A stretch of 64,000 nucleotides of DNA, from contig NZ_FCOX02000028.1 of NCBI RefSeq assembly GCF_900044055.2, forward strand, positions 46,720-110,719, read 5' to 3'. Source of the DNA: Caballeronia calidae. GTDB taxonomy: Bacteria; Pseudomonadota; Gammaproteobacteria; Burkholderiales; Burkholderiaceae. Positions 35,530 through 44,681 of the stretch are shown in pieces. The translations under genes and the position numbers were made by a program. Position 1 is the first letter of the stretch, and the number at the start of each line of letters is the position of its first letter. The notes beneath the pieces are model-generated. The model was not told the origin of the DNA and ran no database searches. It was given only the letters and a program-made list of their open reading frames with translations.

Positions 35530-37008
35530 TTAGCCTTCGGTATCGATGAGCACGCTCTTGAAGCGCAGATTCGCTTCGTAAGCCTGCCGCCCGAGATCCT
35601 TGCCGATGCCCGAGCGCTTGTAGCCGCCCGTCGGAATCACGAAGTCGCTCGTGCGTCCATAACGGTTGACCCATACCGTGCCCGCTTCGATGCCGCGCAC
35701 CATGCGCAATGCGCGGCCGATGTCCGCCGTATGCACGCCCGCCGCCAGACCGTATTCGGGATGCGCGGCGAGTTCGAGCGCTTCTTCTTCGGTGTCGAAT
35801 GACTGCACCGTGAGCACCGGGCCGAAGATTTCGCTGCGCACGGCGTCGCTGTCCTGCGTGACGTCGCACAGCAAGGTCGGTGAATAGAACGCGCCGGGCG
35901 TCGCGGCATCCGCGCGTCTGCCGCCGCAACGCAAGGTCGCGCCGCCCGCGATGCTGCGTTGAACGATCGCGTCGATACGCTGCGCCTGCGGCTCGGAGAT
36001 GATCGGCGGCAAGGTCGTGCCGGCTGCCCATGTCGGACCCGCCTTGAGCTCGCTGAAGGCTTGCGCGATGCGTTCGGTCAACTCATCCGCGATCGCGCGT
36101 TGCACGAGCAGCCGCGAGCCCGCGACGCACACTTGCCCCGCGTTGCCCGTGATCGCGCCCGCGATGCGCCGCGCCACTTCGTCGATGCGCGGTGCATCGG
36201 CGAAGACGATCTGCGGGCTCTTGCCGCCGAGTTCGAGCGTGACGGGCTTCGTGCCCGTCTCAGCGCACGCGGCCATGATCGCGGCGCCGGTGCGCGTCGA
36301 TCCGGTGAAGGTGACCTTGCCGATGCGCGGATGACGCACGAGCGCATCGCCGGTCGTGCGGCCATCGCCCTGAACGACGTTGAAGATGCCCGGCGGCACG
36401 CCGGCTTCGAGCGCGAGTTCGGCGAGACGCAATGCGGAAAAAGGCGTCATCTCCGAAGGCTTCAGCACGACCGCGTTGCCCGCCGCGAGCGCGGGCGCGG
36501 TCTTCCATATGCCCATCACCAGCGGAAAATTCCACGGCGCAATCGCTCCGATCACGCCATACGGCTCGGCGATCGTCATGCCCAGATGCCGATGGTCCGT
36601 CGCCGCGACATCGCCGCCGATCTTGTCGGCGAACTCCGCATAGAAGCGGATGCTTTCGGCGGTGAACGGCACGTCCCAGTTGTAGGCATCGCGCACGGGA
36701 CGCGTCGAGCCGAGCGCTTCGAGCGGCGCGAGATTCGCGGCATCGGCGGCGACGAGATCGGCGAACTTGCGCAGCACGCGTGCACGCTCGCGTGGCGCGC
36801 GGCGCGCCCAGTCGCTCTTCCTGAACGCGCTGTATGCGTTCTGCACGGCGTAGTCGATCATCGCGTCATCGGCGACGGGCACCGATGCATACGCGACGCC
36901 ATCCGATGGCCGCGATACGTCGATGCGCGACGCGCCCGCATCGATCAATTCGCCGCCGATGAAGTGCCCGCTCCTGATGGCGATGCTGGCAGGATCGAAC
37001 CGGTCCAT
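35530..37008 (-). CDS. NAD-dependent aldehyde dehydrogenase
   Basis: A 492-residue aldehyde dehydrogenase. The start at 37008 (MDRFDPASIAIRSG) is favoured by GGAGGAGG about 9 bases upstream; an ATG at 37044 is weaker. GAIAPWNFPLVMGIWKTAPALAA, Glu in LELGGKSPQIVF and Cys in NAGQVCVAGSRLLVQ are the catalytic elements. It is separated by 207 bp from the HAD gene downstream, in which I see no gene or clear terminator. It probably oxidises aldehydes from the FAD oxidoreductases of this region. Confidence 0.92.
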   Translation of the reverse strand: MDRFDPASIAIRSGHFIGGELIDAGASRIDVSRPSDGVAYASVPVADDAMIDYAVQNAYSAFRKSDWARRAPRERARVLRKFADLVAADAANLAPLEALGSTRPVRDAYNWDVPFTAESIRFYAEFADKIGGDVAATDHRHLGMTIAEPYGVIGAIAPWNFPLVMGIWKTAPALAAGNAVVLKPSEMTPFSALRLAELALEAGVPPGIFNVVQGDGRTTGDALVRHPRIGKVTFTGSTRTGAAIMAACAETGTKPVTLELGGKSPQIVFADAPRIDEVARRIAGAITGNAGQVCVAGSRLLVQRAIADELTERIAQAFSELKAGPTWAAGTTLPPIISEPQAQRIDAIVQRSIAGGATLRCGGRRADAATPGAFYSPTLLCDVTQDSDAVRSEIFGPVLTVQSFDTEEEALELAAHPEYGLAAGVHTADIGRALRMVRGIEAGTVWVNRYGRTSDFVIPTGGYKRSGIGKDLGRQAYEANLRFKSVLIDTEG

Positions 37009-37255
37009 ATGCGTGAGTCCTCCTCCGGGATGTTGCGTTGACATGGCTTTATCGTAGGACCAGCGCACCGGCATATTTCGCTGACAAAATTGCCGATTCG
37101 GCACAGCGCGCGCGTTCTTGCCGCGATAACCTGCGGTTTTGCGTTGCACCACGCGCGCCGGCCCATGTGCCGCGCGGGACAGGAAGATCGTCCTAGCCAT
37201 GCGCGCTGCGCGGTGTCACAGTCACGGTAAATGTCTTCAAAGTGAGGAGGCCGGC

Positions 37256-38128
37256 GTGCCCGACTCGAGCAAGAACGATGTGATCGAATACCGGGCTTTC
37301 ACGCTCGATGACATCCCCGCAGCGCACGCGTTGACCACGTCCGTCAAATGGCGGCATCGTCCGGACGACCTGCGCTTCGCGGCGCGTCTCGGCCATGGCT
37401 TCGCCGCCGTCGACAGCCAGGGCCGGGTCGTCGGCACGGCGCTCGCGTGGCAATTCGGCGCGGATGCCGCAACGCTCGGCATGTTCATCGTGTCGCCGGA
37501 GCATCAGCGGCGCGGCATCGGACGCGGACTGCTCGATCGTCTGATCGCGACGCTCGGCTCGCGCATGCTGCTCATTCACGCATCGAATGAAGGCAAGCCG
37601 TTGTGCGAGGCACGCGGCTTCACGCACATCGACACGATTCATCAGCATCAGGGCGCGGCCTTTCAGCCGCCGCTCGTCTCGCTTCCGCCGGGCGAACGGC
37701 TGCGTCCGATCGGCGCGAAGGACACGCCGCGTCTCGCCGAACTCGCCTCGCGTGCGAGCGGAATGGATCGCACCGGGTTGCTGCCGGAACTGCTCGATGT
37801 CGCGAGCGGCATCGCGCTCGATCGCGATGGCGAACTCATCGGCTTCGCGCTCTTCCGCCGTTTCGGCGACGGCCATGTGATCGGCCCGGTGATCGCGCCC
37901 GAATCGCCGGACCAGAGCCGCGCGAAGGCGTTGATCAGCTATTGGCTCGCGCTGAACGCGGGCATGTTCGTGCGTGTCGATACACCGCTGCGCTACGGGC
38001 TTTCCGCGTGGCTCGAAGGGCTCGGGCTGCCGCTCGTCGATACCATCGAGCAGATGGCGCTGAACGGCACGCCATCCGCCGATGAATCGCTCACGCAATT
38101 CGCGCTGACGAGCCAGGCGTTGTGGTAA
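37256..38128 (+). CDS. GNAT family N-acetyltransferase with two GNAT-like halves
   Basis: A 290-residue protein starting with GTG at 37256, 5 bases after AGTGAGGAGG; the frame is open upstream but without such a site. Motif A is IVSPEHQRRGIGRGLLD in the N-terminal half; the second half is a degenerate copy. It is colinear with the 6329-7240 protein (shared DIPAAHAL, VKWRHR/VKWPHR, IHQHQ.A.F and ASRASGMDR/LDR), so the two are paralogues in different catabolic blocks. It is convergent with the binding-protein gene 30 bp away. Confidence 0.87.
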   Translation: MPDSSKNDVIEYRAFTLDDIPAAHALTTSVKWRHRPDDLRFAARLGHGFAAVDSQGRVVGTALAWQFGADAATLGMFIVSPEHQRRGIGRGLLDRLIATLGSRMLLIHASNEGKPLCEARGFTHIDTIHQHQGAAFQPPLVSLPPGERLRPIGAKDTPRLAELASRASGMDRTGLLPELLDVASGIALDRDGELIGFALFRRFGDGHVIGPVIAPESPDQSRAKALISYWLALNAGMFVRVDTPLRYGLSAWLEGLGLPLVDTIEQMALNGTPSADESLTQFALTSQALW

Positions 38129-38158
38129 CCCGGCCGTGAACATCGGTGCGACCGATGT

Positions 38159-39736
38159 TCACGCTTTCTCCAGCCACGCGAACTCCGCGAACCGATAGCC
38201 CATCACGCGGCCCGATGGCGTGCCCTTCAATCCGCGCAGCGTCGAGCTCTGCGCGTCGATGAAGTTGATGAACGCCGGAATCACGAGACTGTTCTTCTCG
38301 TAGATGATCGTCTGCATATCGCCGTATATCTGCTTGCGCTTCGCTTCGTCGCGTTCGCGGCGCGCCTGCACCAGCAGTTGATCGAACTGCTCGTTCTTCC
38401 AGCCCGACTCGTTCCAGTTCGCATTCGAGCGGAAGAACTGCGTGTACAGCAGATCGAGCGTCGGGCGCGGCAGAATCGAGCCGTAGGTCATCGGGTACTT
38501 CATCCAGTAGGTCGTCCAGTAGCCGTCGGCGGGCACGCGGCGCACGTTGATGTCGATGCCCGCCTGCTTCGCGGCCTGCTGGATCATCATCGCGGAATCG
38601 AGCGCGGTCTCGACCGATGGCGGCGCGATGATCTCTGCGCGCGCGCCCGGCGTGCCGGCCTTCTTGAAGTGGAACTGCGCCTTGTCGGGATCGTATGCGC
38701 GCTGCGGCAATCCCTTCATGAAATACGGATGCCACTCCGGCACCGGATGATCGTTCGCGAGCGTGCCGTGACCGCGCAGCATCACGGTCACGATGCGCTG
38801 CCGGTCGTGCAGATACTTGATGCCTTCGTTGAAGTCCGCGCTCTTCGTCGGCAGCATGTCCTGCCGCAATGCGAGGTCCGAATAAAGTTGCGACGGGCTT
38901 TCGAGCACCGTCACCTTGCCCGTCTGCTTGACGCGATCGACATCGCGCGCGGGCAGCGGCGAGATGAGCTGCACATCGCCCGCGAGCAGCGCATTGGTGC
39001 GCGCCGCATCGTCGCCGATGCCGATGATCTCGACCTCATCGAGATACGGACGACCCGGCTTCCAGAAGTTCGGATTGCGCGTGCCGATGCAGCGTTGCGC
39101 CGGCGTGAACTCCTTGCACACGAACGGGCCCGTGCCGTTGCCCTTCGAGAAATCCGTCGTGTTCGCGGCCACGATCACGAGATGCGGAATCGCGAGCAGC
39201 GCGGGAAGATCGACATTCGGTTCCGTCAACGTGATCTCCACCTTCAGCGGCCCGACCGCCTTCACCGAGCTGATGCCGTCCACGATCGACTTCGCCTTCG
39301 ATGCCGTCGCCGGGTCCTTGTGGCGCATCAGCGAGAACACGACATCGTCGGAGGTGAAGGGCTTGCCGTCGTGGAAGTGCACGTTGGGCCGCAGCGTGAC
39401 GGTCCATTTCACGAAGTCGTCGGATTCGAGCTTTTCCGCGAGCGCGTTTTGCGTCTTGAAGTCGGCGTCGAGTTCGGTGAGGCCGCTATAGAACATGTAC
39501 GCGCGCGAATAGTCGCCGGTATGCGTGCCCTTCGAGGGATCGAGCGAATCCATCAGCGACTGGTTCGCCAGCGCCACACGGATGCGTCCGCCGCGTTGCG
39601 GCGTGGGCTCGGTCGCCGCGAACGCGAGTGTCGACGCGCCCGGCAGGATGAGGGTCGCCGCGCCCGCGGCGGCCAGCGTTTTCATCGCCTTGCGGCGGCC
39701 AGGATCGGCGACAACGAGTTCCTTCGGCAATGTCAT
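38159..39736 (-). CDS. Peptide/opine-type ABC substrate-binding protein (SBP family 5), orphan
   Basis: A 525-residue family 5 binding protein closely related to that at 31648-33270 (shared YMFYSGLTELD and FHDGKPFTSDDVVFSLMRHKDP). The N-terminus PGRRKAMKTLAAAGAATLILPGAS with Arg14-Arg15 looks like a twin-arginine signal, cleaved near residue 40. No permease or ATPase genes are attached; it lies 50 bp downstream of the old-yellow-enzyme gene, so it probably delivers that enzyme's substrate through the shared DppBC/DF-type transporter (inference). Confidence 0.9.
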   Translation of the reverse strand: MTLPKELVVADPGRRKAMKTLAAAGAATLILPGASTLAFAATEPTPQRGGRIRVALANQSLMDSLDPSKGTHTGDYSRAYMFYSGLTELDADFKTQNALAEKLESDDFVKWTVTLRPNVHFHDGKPFTSDDVVFSLMRHKDPATASKAKSIVDGISSVKAVGPLKVEITLTEPNVDLPALLAIPHLVIVAANTTDFSKGNGTGPFVCKEFTPAQRCIGTRNPNFWKPGRPYLDEVEIIGIGDDAARTNALLAGDVQLISPLPARDVDRVKQTGKVTVLESPSQLYSDLALRQDMLPTKSADFNEGIKYLHDRQRIVTVMLRGHGTLANDHPVPEWHPYFMKGLPQRAYDPDKAQFHFKKAGTPGARAEIIAPPSVETALDSAMMIQQAAKQAGIDINVRRVPADGYWTTYWMKYPMTYGSILPRPTLDLLYTQFFRSNANWNESGWKNEQFDQLLVQARRERDEAKRKQIYGDMQTIIYEKNSLVIPAFINFIDAQSSTLRGLKGTPSGRVMGYRFAEFAWLEKA

Positions 39737-39786
39737 GGTCAGTCTCGCTCGGTCATGTCGTCATGCGGATAGGATGGAACGTGCCT

Positions 39787-41841
39787 TCAGAGCGCCATGC
39801 AAAGTCTGTAGGCGTCGTAGATGGCCGTGTGGATGTCGCGCGACGCGCTCGCGTCGCCGATGCGATACAGATGGAACTGCCCTTCCTCGCCTTGTTGCGC
39901 CGCTGGCTGCGGCTTGCCCGTGGCGAATGCTTCGAGATCGGTATAGCCGTCGTTGATCGAATACATGCGCGCCGCCTCGAAGAGATCTTCGACCGCGAGC
40001 ATGCCGCGCTCGACGACGACATGATCCGCCTCCATCTCCACGAGATCATTCGTCAGATGATGACGGAACACCGCGCGGCGCTTGCCGCTATCCGCCGTGC
40101 TCACTTCGATCAGTTCGATGTTCGTGCGCACCGGCACATCCCAGCGCGCGATGTTGCGCATCCAGACCTGATCGTCGCCGCGTCCGCCGGTTTCCTGCGC
40201 GGGCATGCTGTCGATGAGTGCGAGCGATACATCGAGGCCCGCATCGACATAGCGCTCGGCGCATAGGTACGCGTTGTGACGGCCCGTGCCGTCGTAGACG
40301 AGCACGCTGCCCTCGCGCGGCGCCGTTTCCGTGAGCGCGTCGAACACGGACTTGCATAGCTCGCCGCCCGGCAACGCATCGAGATTCGGCAGCCCGCCCG
40401 TCGCGATGATGACGACATCCGCGCCATGATCGAGCACGTCGCTCAATTCCGCGTAGTGGTTGTAGCGCACGTCGACGCCGAGCTTGTCGAGCTGCGACAC
40501 GCGCCAGTCCACGATGCCGATGAGATCGCGCCGCCAGCTTCCCGTCGCTGCGAGCAGCATCTGTCCGCCCGCCGTCGAGTTCGCTTCGAGCACGGTGACG
40601 TCGTGGCCGCGCGTCGCGCTGATACGTGCCGCTTCGAGTCCCGCCGGTCCCGCGCCGACGATCAACACGCGCTTCTTCTGCGCGGCCTCCGCTATGTCAT
40701 GCGTGAGATATGTCTCGCGCGATGTCGCCGGATTATGGATGCACGTCGCGCGGAAATTGCGGCAGAACGATGCGCCGACGCACGGCCGCGCCTCGTCCTC
40801 CTTGCCCGCTTCGACGAGCTTGACGAGATGCGGCTCCGCGATGTGCGCCCGCGTCATGCCGACCATGTCGAGCAGGCCCTCGCGGATCGCATAGCGCGCG
40901 GTGGCGAGATCGGCGATCTTGGCCGCATGAAACACGGGCAGATCGACCGCGCGCTTGAACGCGGCGGCCTTCGGCAGCCACGGCGCGGACGGCACGAACA
41001 TCGCGGGCATCGAATTCAGCGCGAGCGACATCTTCGTGTCCATGCGCCCGAACGTGACATTGAAGAAATCGAAAAGGCCGGTGCCCTGCAGGATGCGCGA
41101 CATCTCGAGCCCTTCCTCGAAGCTGCATCCGTCTTCGAGCGCGAAGCGAAAGCCGACGATGAAATCGTCGCCCACCTGCTTGCGAATCTCTTCGTGGACC
41201 TCGATCGCGAAGCGCACGCGATTGGCCGTCGAACCGCCGTATTTGTCGGTGCGCAGGTTCACGGTCGGGTCCATGAACTGGCCGATGAGATGCCCGCCCG
41301 CATGCGTTTCGATGCCGTCGAGGCCGCCATCGCGGCAGCGCTGCGCCGCGAGACCGAAATCGCGGATCACGCGTTTGATGTCCGCCTCGTGAATCGCCTG
41401 AGGCACCGCGCGATGCAGCGTTTCGCGCACGGGCGATGGCGCGATCATCGGCAGCCAGGGTTCCGTGTAGGCATCGCCGCGCCGCCCGAGATGCGTGATC
41501 TGGCACATCAGCGCCGCGCCGTGCGTATGCACGCGATCGGAGAAGCGCCGCAGATGCGGCACCACGGCATCGGTCCCGACGTTGATCTGCTGGAACGTGT
41601 TCGGGCTGTCGAGGCTCACGTTCGACGAGCCGCCGAACATCGTCAGCGCGATACCCCCTTTCGCCTTTTCCTCGTGATACCGTTGATAGACCTCTTGCGG
41701 GAATTCATCGCGTGTCAGGCGGCTTGCGTGACTCGTGCTCATCACGCGGTTCCTGAGCACGAGATGCTTGAGGGTGAACGGCTGAAGCAATGGATCCGAT
41801 GAAGCAGGTGCGGCGGCGCGGTTATCGGTGTCGTGTGTCAT
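39787..41841 (-). CDS. NADH:flavin oxidoreductase, TMADH/N-methylproline demethylase-like
   Basis: A 684-residue two-domain enzyme: FMN TIM barrel (residues 15-380) with QITHLGRRGDAY and DKYGGSTANRVRF, then an FAD/NAD(P) module opening with KKRVLIVGAGPAGLEAARI. This is the layout of trimethylamine dehydrogenase and 2,4-dienoyl-CoA reductase; members next to amine genes demethylate N-methylproline or dimethylglycine. Between the domains is RPCVGASFC followed 6 residues later by another Cys (ATCIHNPA), so one ligand of the classical four-Cys cluster motif seems replaced by Ala. It is divergent from the LysR gene at 41938. Confidence 0.9.
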   Translation of the reverse strand: MTHDTDNRAAAPASSDPLLQPFTLKHLVLRNRVMSTSHASRLTRDEFPQEVYQRYHEEKAKGGIALTMFGGSSNVSLDSPNTFQQINVGTDAVVPHLRRFSDRVHTHGAALMCQITHLGRRGDAYTEPWLPMIAPSPVRETLHRAVPQAIHEADIKRVIRDFGLAAQRCRDGGLDGIETHAGGHLIGQFMDPTVNLRTDKYGGSTANRVRFAIEVHEEIRKQVGDDFIVGFRFALEDGCSFEEGLEMSRILQGTGLFDFFNVTFGRMDTKMSLALNSMPAMFVPSAPWLPKAAAFKRAVDLPVFHAAKIADLATARYAIREGLLDMVGMTRAHIAEPHLVKLVEAGKEDEARPCVGASFCRNFRATCIHNPATSRETYLTHDIAEAAQKKRVLIVGAGPAGLEAARISATRGHDVTVLEANSTAGGQMLLAATGSWRRDLIGIVDWRVSQLDKLGVDVRYNHYAELSDVLDHGADVVIIATGGLPNLDALPGGELCKSVFDALTETAPREGSVLVYDGTGRHNAYLCAERYVDAGLDVSLALIDSMPAQETGGRGDDQVWMRNIARWDVPVRTNIELIEVSTADSGKRRAVFRHHLTNDLVEMEADHVVVERGMLAVEDLFEAARMYSINDGYTDLEAFATGKPQPAAQQGEEGQFHLYRIGDASASRDIHTAIYDAYRLCMAL

Positions 41842-41899
41842 GGCCTGCCAGATGAAGTGGGCGTCGGAGCCAAGGTAAGGAGGCCAATACGCGCCGTCA

Positions 41900-41940
41900 A
41901 ATTACAAATGGATGCATGCCCCATAACATGGTGTTGTATG
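41900..41940. promoter_or_regulatory. Candidate LysR operator overlapping the LysR start
   Basis: CATAACATGGTGTTGTATG (41922-41940) ends at the LysR start codon and begins with the same CATAACATG as the operator at 23688, also overlapping a LysR start. An AATT element lies 22 bp upstream (41900-41903), against 23 bp at the 23662 site. It sits in the 96-bp divergent gap with the old-yellow-enzyme gene. Confidence 0.5.
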
Positions 41941-42933
41941 AGTCTCCGACTTCCATCGCTTCAGGCACTGCTGGTCTTCGAAACATCCGCGCGGCTTTTG
42001 AGCTTCACCAAGGCGGCCGGCGAACTGAACGTGACGCCCGTCGCGGTGAGCCGCATGGTGGCGCGGCTCGAAGACGCGCTCGGTTTCAAGCTCTTCGAGC
42101 GCACGAAGCTAGGGCTAACCCTGACTGATCGCGGCGCAACATTGCAGCGCGCCGTCGCGTCCGGCTTCGGGCAGATCGGCGATACCATCGACGAACTCAA
42201 GCGCGATCACGCGCAAGGCGAGATCGTCACGCTGTCGCTCGCGAGCGGATTCGCCGCGCTGTGGCTTTTGCCGCGTTATGCCGACTTTCGCCGTGCGTTT
42301 CCTTCCGTCAATCTGCGCTTGCAGGTGATGCCCGGCCGCCTGTATGGACCGCTCGAAGACGCGGACCTCGGCATCCGTCTGCATGGGCCAGGCTCGGAGA
42401 AAGATCCGCTTCTGATGTGCCCGGAGATCATCGTTCCTATCTGTAGTCCGAACTATCTCGCGGAGTTCGGTCCGCTCGATGCGCCGAAGAGCATCGAAGG
42501 TCACGCCTATATTCATCTCGACGTCACTACGCTTTCATGGGCGGATTTTCATCGTGCGACGGGTCTGTCCGATAGAGGCATCGGCGAGGCCGTGCATCAC
42601 ACGGACCCGGGGCTCGCCGTGCAGTGCGCGATGCTCGGCCAGGGCGTCGTGCTCGGCTGGCTGCTCGCGATCGCGGCGCCGCTCAACGAAGGCAAGGTCA
42701 TTCCGGCGTGGGACCGTTATATCGAAACGGGCTGCAATTATGTGCTCGAACATCGCTCGTCGAACCCTTCGGAGAGCACGCGCGCGGTGGCGCAATGGCT
42801 CATCGACGAGATGAAGAAAGAGCTCGATGACGCTCGACGCGTGCTCGCTCCGTTGCGAGCGGTGCCGAAGCATCGTGTCGAACAGTCCGCGCGACGCGCC
42901 GAGCCCGCGGTCACGGATTCATCGCCGTCATGA
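41938..42933 (+). CDS. LysR family transcriptional regulator (GcvA-like)
   Basis: A 331-residue LysR protein; the start at 41938 gives MSLRLPSLQALLVFETSARLLSFTKAA, the normal GcvA-like opening. The helix-turn-helix is at residues 20-60 (LNVTPVAVSRMVARLEDALGFKLFER). GQGVVLGWLLAIAAPL near residue 240 matches the effector domain of the paralogue at 23702. About 30 C-terminal residues beyond the fold are basic and probably disordered. Target is most likely the divergent old-yellow-enzyme/binding-protein unit. The 3' end overlaps the MscS gene by 6 bp. Confidence 0.92.
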   Translation: MSLRLPSLQALLVFETSARLLSFTKAAGELNVTPVAVSRMVARLEDALGFKLFERTKLGLTLTDRGATLQRAVASGFGQIGDTIDELKRDHAQGEIVTLSLASGFAALWLLPRYADFRRAFPSVNLRLQVMPGRLYGPLEDADLGIRLHGPGSEKDPLLMCPEIIVPICSPNYLAEFGPLDAPKSIEGHAYIHLDVTTLSWADFHRATGLSDRGIGEAVHHTDPGLAVQCAMLGQGVVLGWLLAIAAPLNEGKVIPAWDRYIETGCNYVLEHRSSNPSESTRAVAQWLIDEMKKELDDARRVLAPLRAVPKHRVEQSARRAEPAVTDSSPS

Positions 42934-44130
42934 TGCCGCGGACGACGAGCGCTCTTTCTGCCAGCAGCGCAGGCCGAACAGCGGCACGACACCATAAGCG
43001 TGATCGAGCATGTCCGAGAGCAGACTCTCGTATCGCTCCCAGCGTATCTCGTTGATATAGACGCATATCTCCAGCGCGACGACGGGCGCAGCGGACTGCA
43101 CATGACGAATCACGAGCGGAAGATCGCGTCGCACGGCGGGATGCTCGCGGAAATATCCGGCGAGATAGAGCCGATACAGGCCGAGATTCGTGCGGCGCTG
43201 GCCTTCGGGCGCCGCGAGCGGACCCTCGATCGCATCGCGCAGACGGGCGAGCAGCGCGTCGTCGGGAAAGCGAATGGTGTCGGCATCGATGTGAATCGCA
43301 TGACGCATGCGCCGCCCGCCCGACTCGAACATGCCGCGCCAGTTCTTCACGCTGTGCGTCAGAAGGATCTGGCTCGGCAACATCACGATCGTGTTGTCGA
43401 AGTTGCGTATCTTGATCGTGTTGAGCGCGATATCGACCACGATGCCATCGGCGACATGTCCCGGCACTTCGATCCAGTCGCCGACGCGCAGCATGTCATA
43501 CGCCGCGAGCTGAATGCTGGCGACGAAGCCGAGCAGCGAGTCGCGGAAGATGATGATGAGCAGCGCGGTGATGGCGGACAGACCTGTCAGCAGATAGAGC
43601 GGCGAGCGCTCCAGCAGCAACGACACCACCGCGATCAGCGCGACCAGATACACGACGATGGTGGCGATTTGCAGAAAGCTCTTGATCGGCCTTTCGTTGG
43701 CTGACGGAAAATGGCTGTAGCGCTCGTCGATGCTGTCACGCAGCGCGAGCGCCGCGCGCACCAGCGTGTAGACCATGTAGCAGGCCGCGAGAATCGCCAA
43801 AGGCCGGCCGAGCGCCGGGATCAGCGGGAACGTGAGGCCGGAGAGCATCGGCGCCGACAGGTAGACGATCGCCGCGGGCACGAGCGGCGCGAGCCGGTGA
43901 AACACGCGATGACGCTCCGCCGCGATCAGCCACTTGCGCCCTTCCTTGCGCGCGAGCCGGCTGACGATCATCAGCATGATCGAGCGCGTCACGTAGTAGC
44001 AGATCACGCTCGCCAGCAGAATCGCCAGCAGCAGGGCGGCCACGAGCAGGGTCGCGACGGCCCAGCTATCGGTGGAGACGTGGACTTGCCAGTCCGGTCC
44101 GACTTCGAAATGCAAGCTGTTGCCGAACAT
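42928..44130 (-). CDS. MscS-family mechanosensitive channel (YbdG-like)
   Basis: A 400-residue inner-membrane protein; the start at 44130 (MFGNSLHFEV) has GGAGCG six bases upstream. Five hydrophobic helices precede the MscS core: the pore-region helix (about residues 170-215) is followed by LRVGDWIEVPGHVADGIVVDIALNTIKIRNFDNTIVMLP, the beta-domain signature of MscS. The C-terminal cytoplasmic domain is of the longer YbdG type. It should release solutes during hypo-osmotic stress. Confidence 0.9.
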   Translation of the reverse strand: MFGNSLHFEVGPDWQVHVSTDSWAVATLLVAALLLAILLASVICYYVTRSIMLMIVSRLARKEGRKWLIAAERHRVFHRLAPLVPAAIVYLSAPMLSGLTFPLIPALGRPLAILAACYMVYTLVRAALALRDSIDERYSHFPSANERPIKSFLQIATIVVYLVALIAVVSLLLERSPLYLLTGLSAITALLIIIFRDSLLGFVASIQLAAYDMLRVGDWIEVPGHVADGIVVDIALNTIKIRNFDNTIVMLPSQILLTHSVKNWRGMFESGGRRMRHAIHIDADTIRFPDDALLARLRDAIEGPLAAPEGQRRTNLGLYRLYLAGYFREHPAVRRDLPLVIRHVQSAAPVVALEICVYINEIRWERYESLLSDMLDHAYGVVPLFGLRCWQKERSSSAAS

Positions 44131-44204
44131 GGACGCTCCTGATCCGGGCGAACCGATGAGATTATTCAGTCGAATCGGCGGTGACACTTGCTACGCTGGG
44201 TATT

Positions 44205-44240
44205 GTAGTAGCGGTGCCTCGGGTAGTAGCGGGGCCTCGG
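44205..44240. repeat. Tandem 18-bp direct repeat upstream of tRNA-Leu
   Basis: GTAGTAGCGGTGCCTCGG (44205-44222) is followed without spacing by GTAGTAGCGGGGCCTCGG (44223-44240), differing by one base. It lies between the MscS start and the tRNA promoter. No function is evident; it may be a slippage product. Confidence 0.8.
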
Positions 44241-44271
44241 TCTTCGAAATCGAAGCAATGTACACAGGCTC

Positions 44272-44300
44272 TTCGCATTTGCCGATTTTCCCGCTACAAT
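44272..44300 (+). promoter_or_regulatory. Probable sigma-70 promoter of tRNA-Leu
   Basis: TTCGCA (44272-44277) and TACAAT (44295-44300) are spaced by 17 bp and end 11 bp before the tRNA. The -10 is near consensus; the -35 is weak. Confidence 0.55.
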
Positions 44301-44311
44301 GCGGTCCCCTT

Positions 44312-44396
44312 GCCCAGGTGGCGGAATTGGTAGACGCACTATCTTGAGGGGGTAGCGCCGAGAGGCGTGCGGGTTCGAGTCCCGCCCTGGGCACCA
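44312..44396 (+). tRNA. tRNA-Leu, anticodon GAG
   Basis: An 85-nt class II tRNA. The 7-bp acceptor stem GCCCAGG/CCTGGGC, D stem GCG/CGC, anticodon stem CTATC/GGTAG, a variable arm CGCC-GAGA-GGCG, and T stem GCGGG/CCCGC with TTCGAGT loop all pair. Anticodon GAG is at 44346-44348, reading CUC and CUU. The 3' CCA is encoded. Confidence 0.97.
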
Positions 44397-44428
44397 GATA
44401 CATTTCGAACGTTCACCACGTTCGACCG

Positions 44429-44464
44429 AAACCCCGACGTCGAAAGGCTGTCGGGGTTTTTGCG
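44429..44464 (+). terminator. Rho-independent terminator after tRNA-Leu
   Basis: AAACCCCGAC (44429-44438) pairs with GTCGGGGTTT (44450-44459) around an 11-nt loop and runs into a T-tract. It lies 33 bp after the tRNA. Confidence 0.8.
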
Positions 44465-44681
44465 TTTCGCCGTCGCTTGCGTTCGAGCGTGTCGGAAGAT
44501 CGAAGTCGAAACGTGCGTCGTATGGCGCGCCATGCGGCTCGTGTCGATATGCTTCCCTGTTACGCGGACAGCGCGGGTCGCTGACGCGTGGTTGCGCAGA
44601 CAGCGTCGCACAATCGCCTCACGTTGTTTTGTTATGCTAACTACTTGCGTTCGTTAGCAAGCGACGGAATGGAGGATGCGA

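Noticed and set aside
44636..44658. Inverted repeat GCTAAC/GTTAGC upstream of the toxin-remnant genes
   Set aside because: Only six pairs with an 11-nt loop and no U-tract; too weak to call an operator or terminator.
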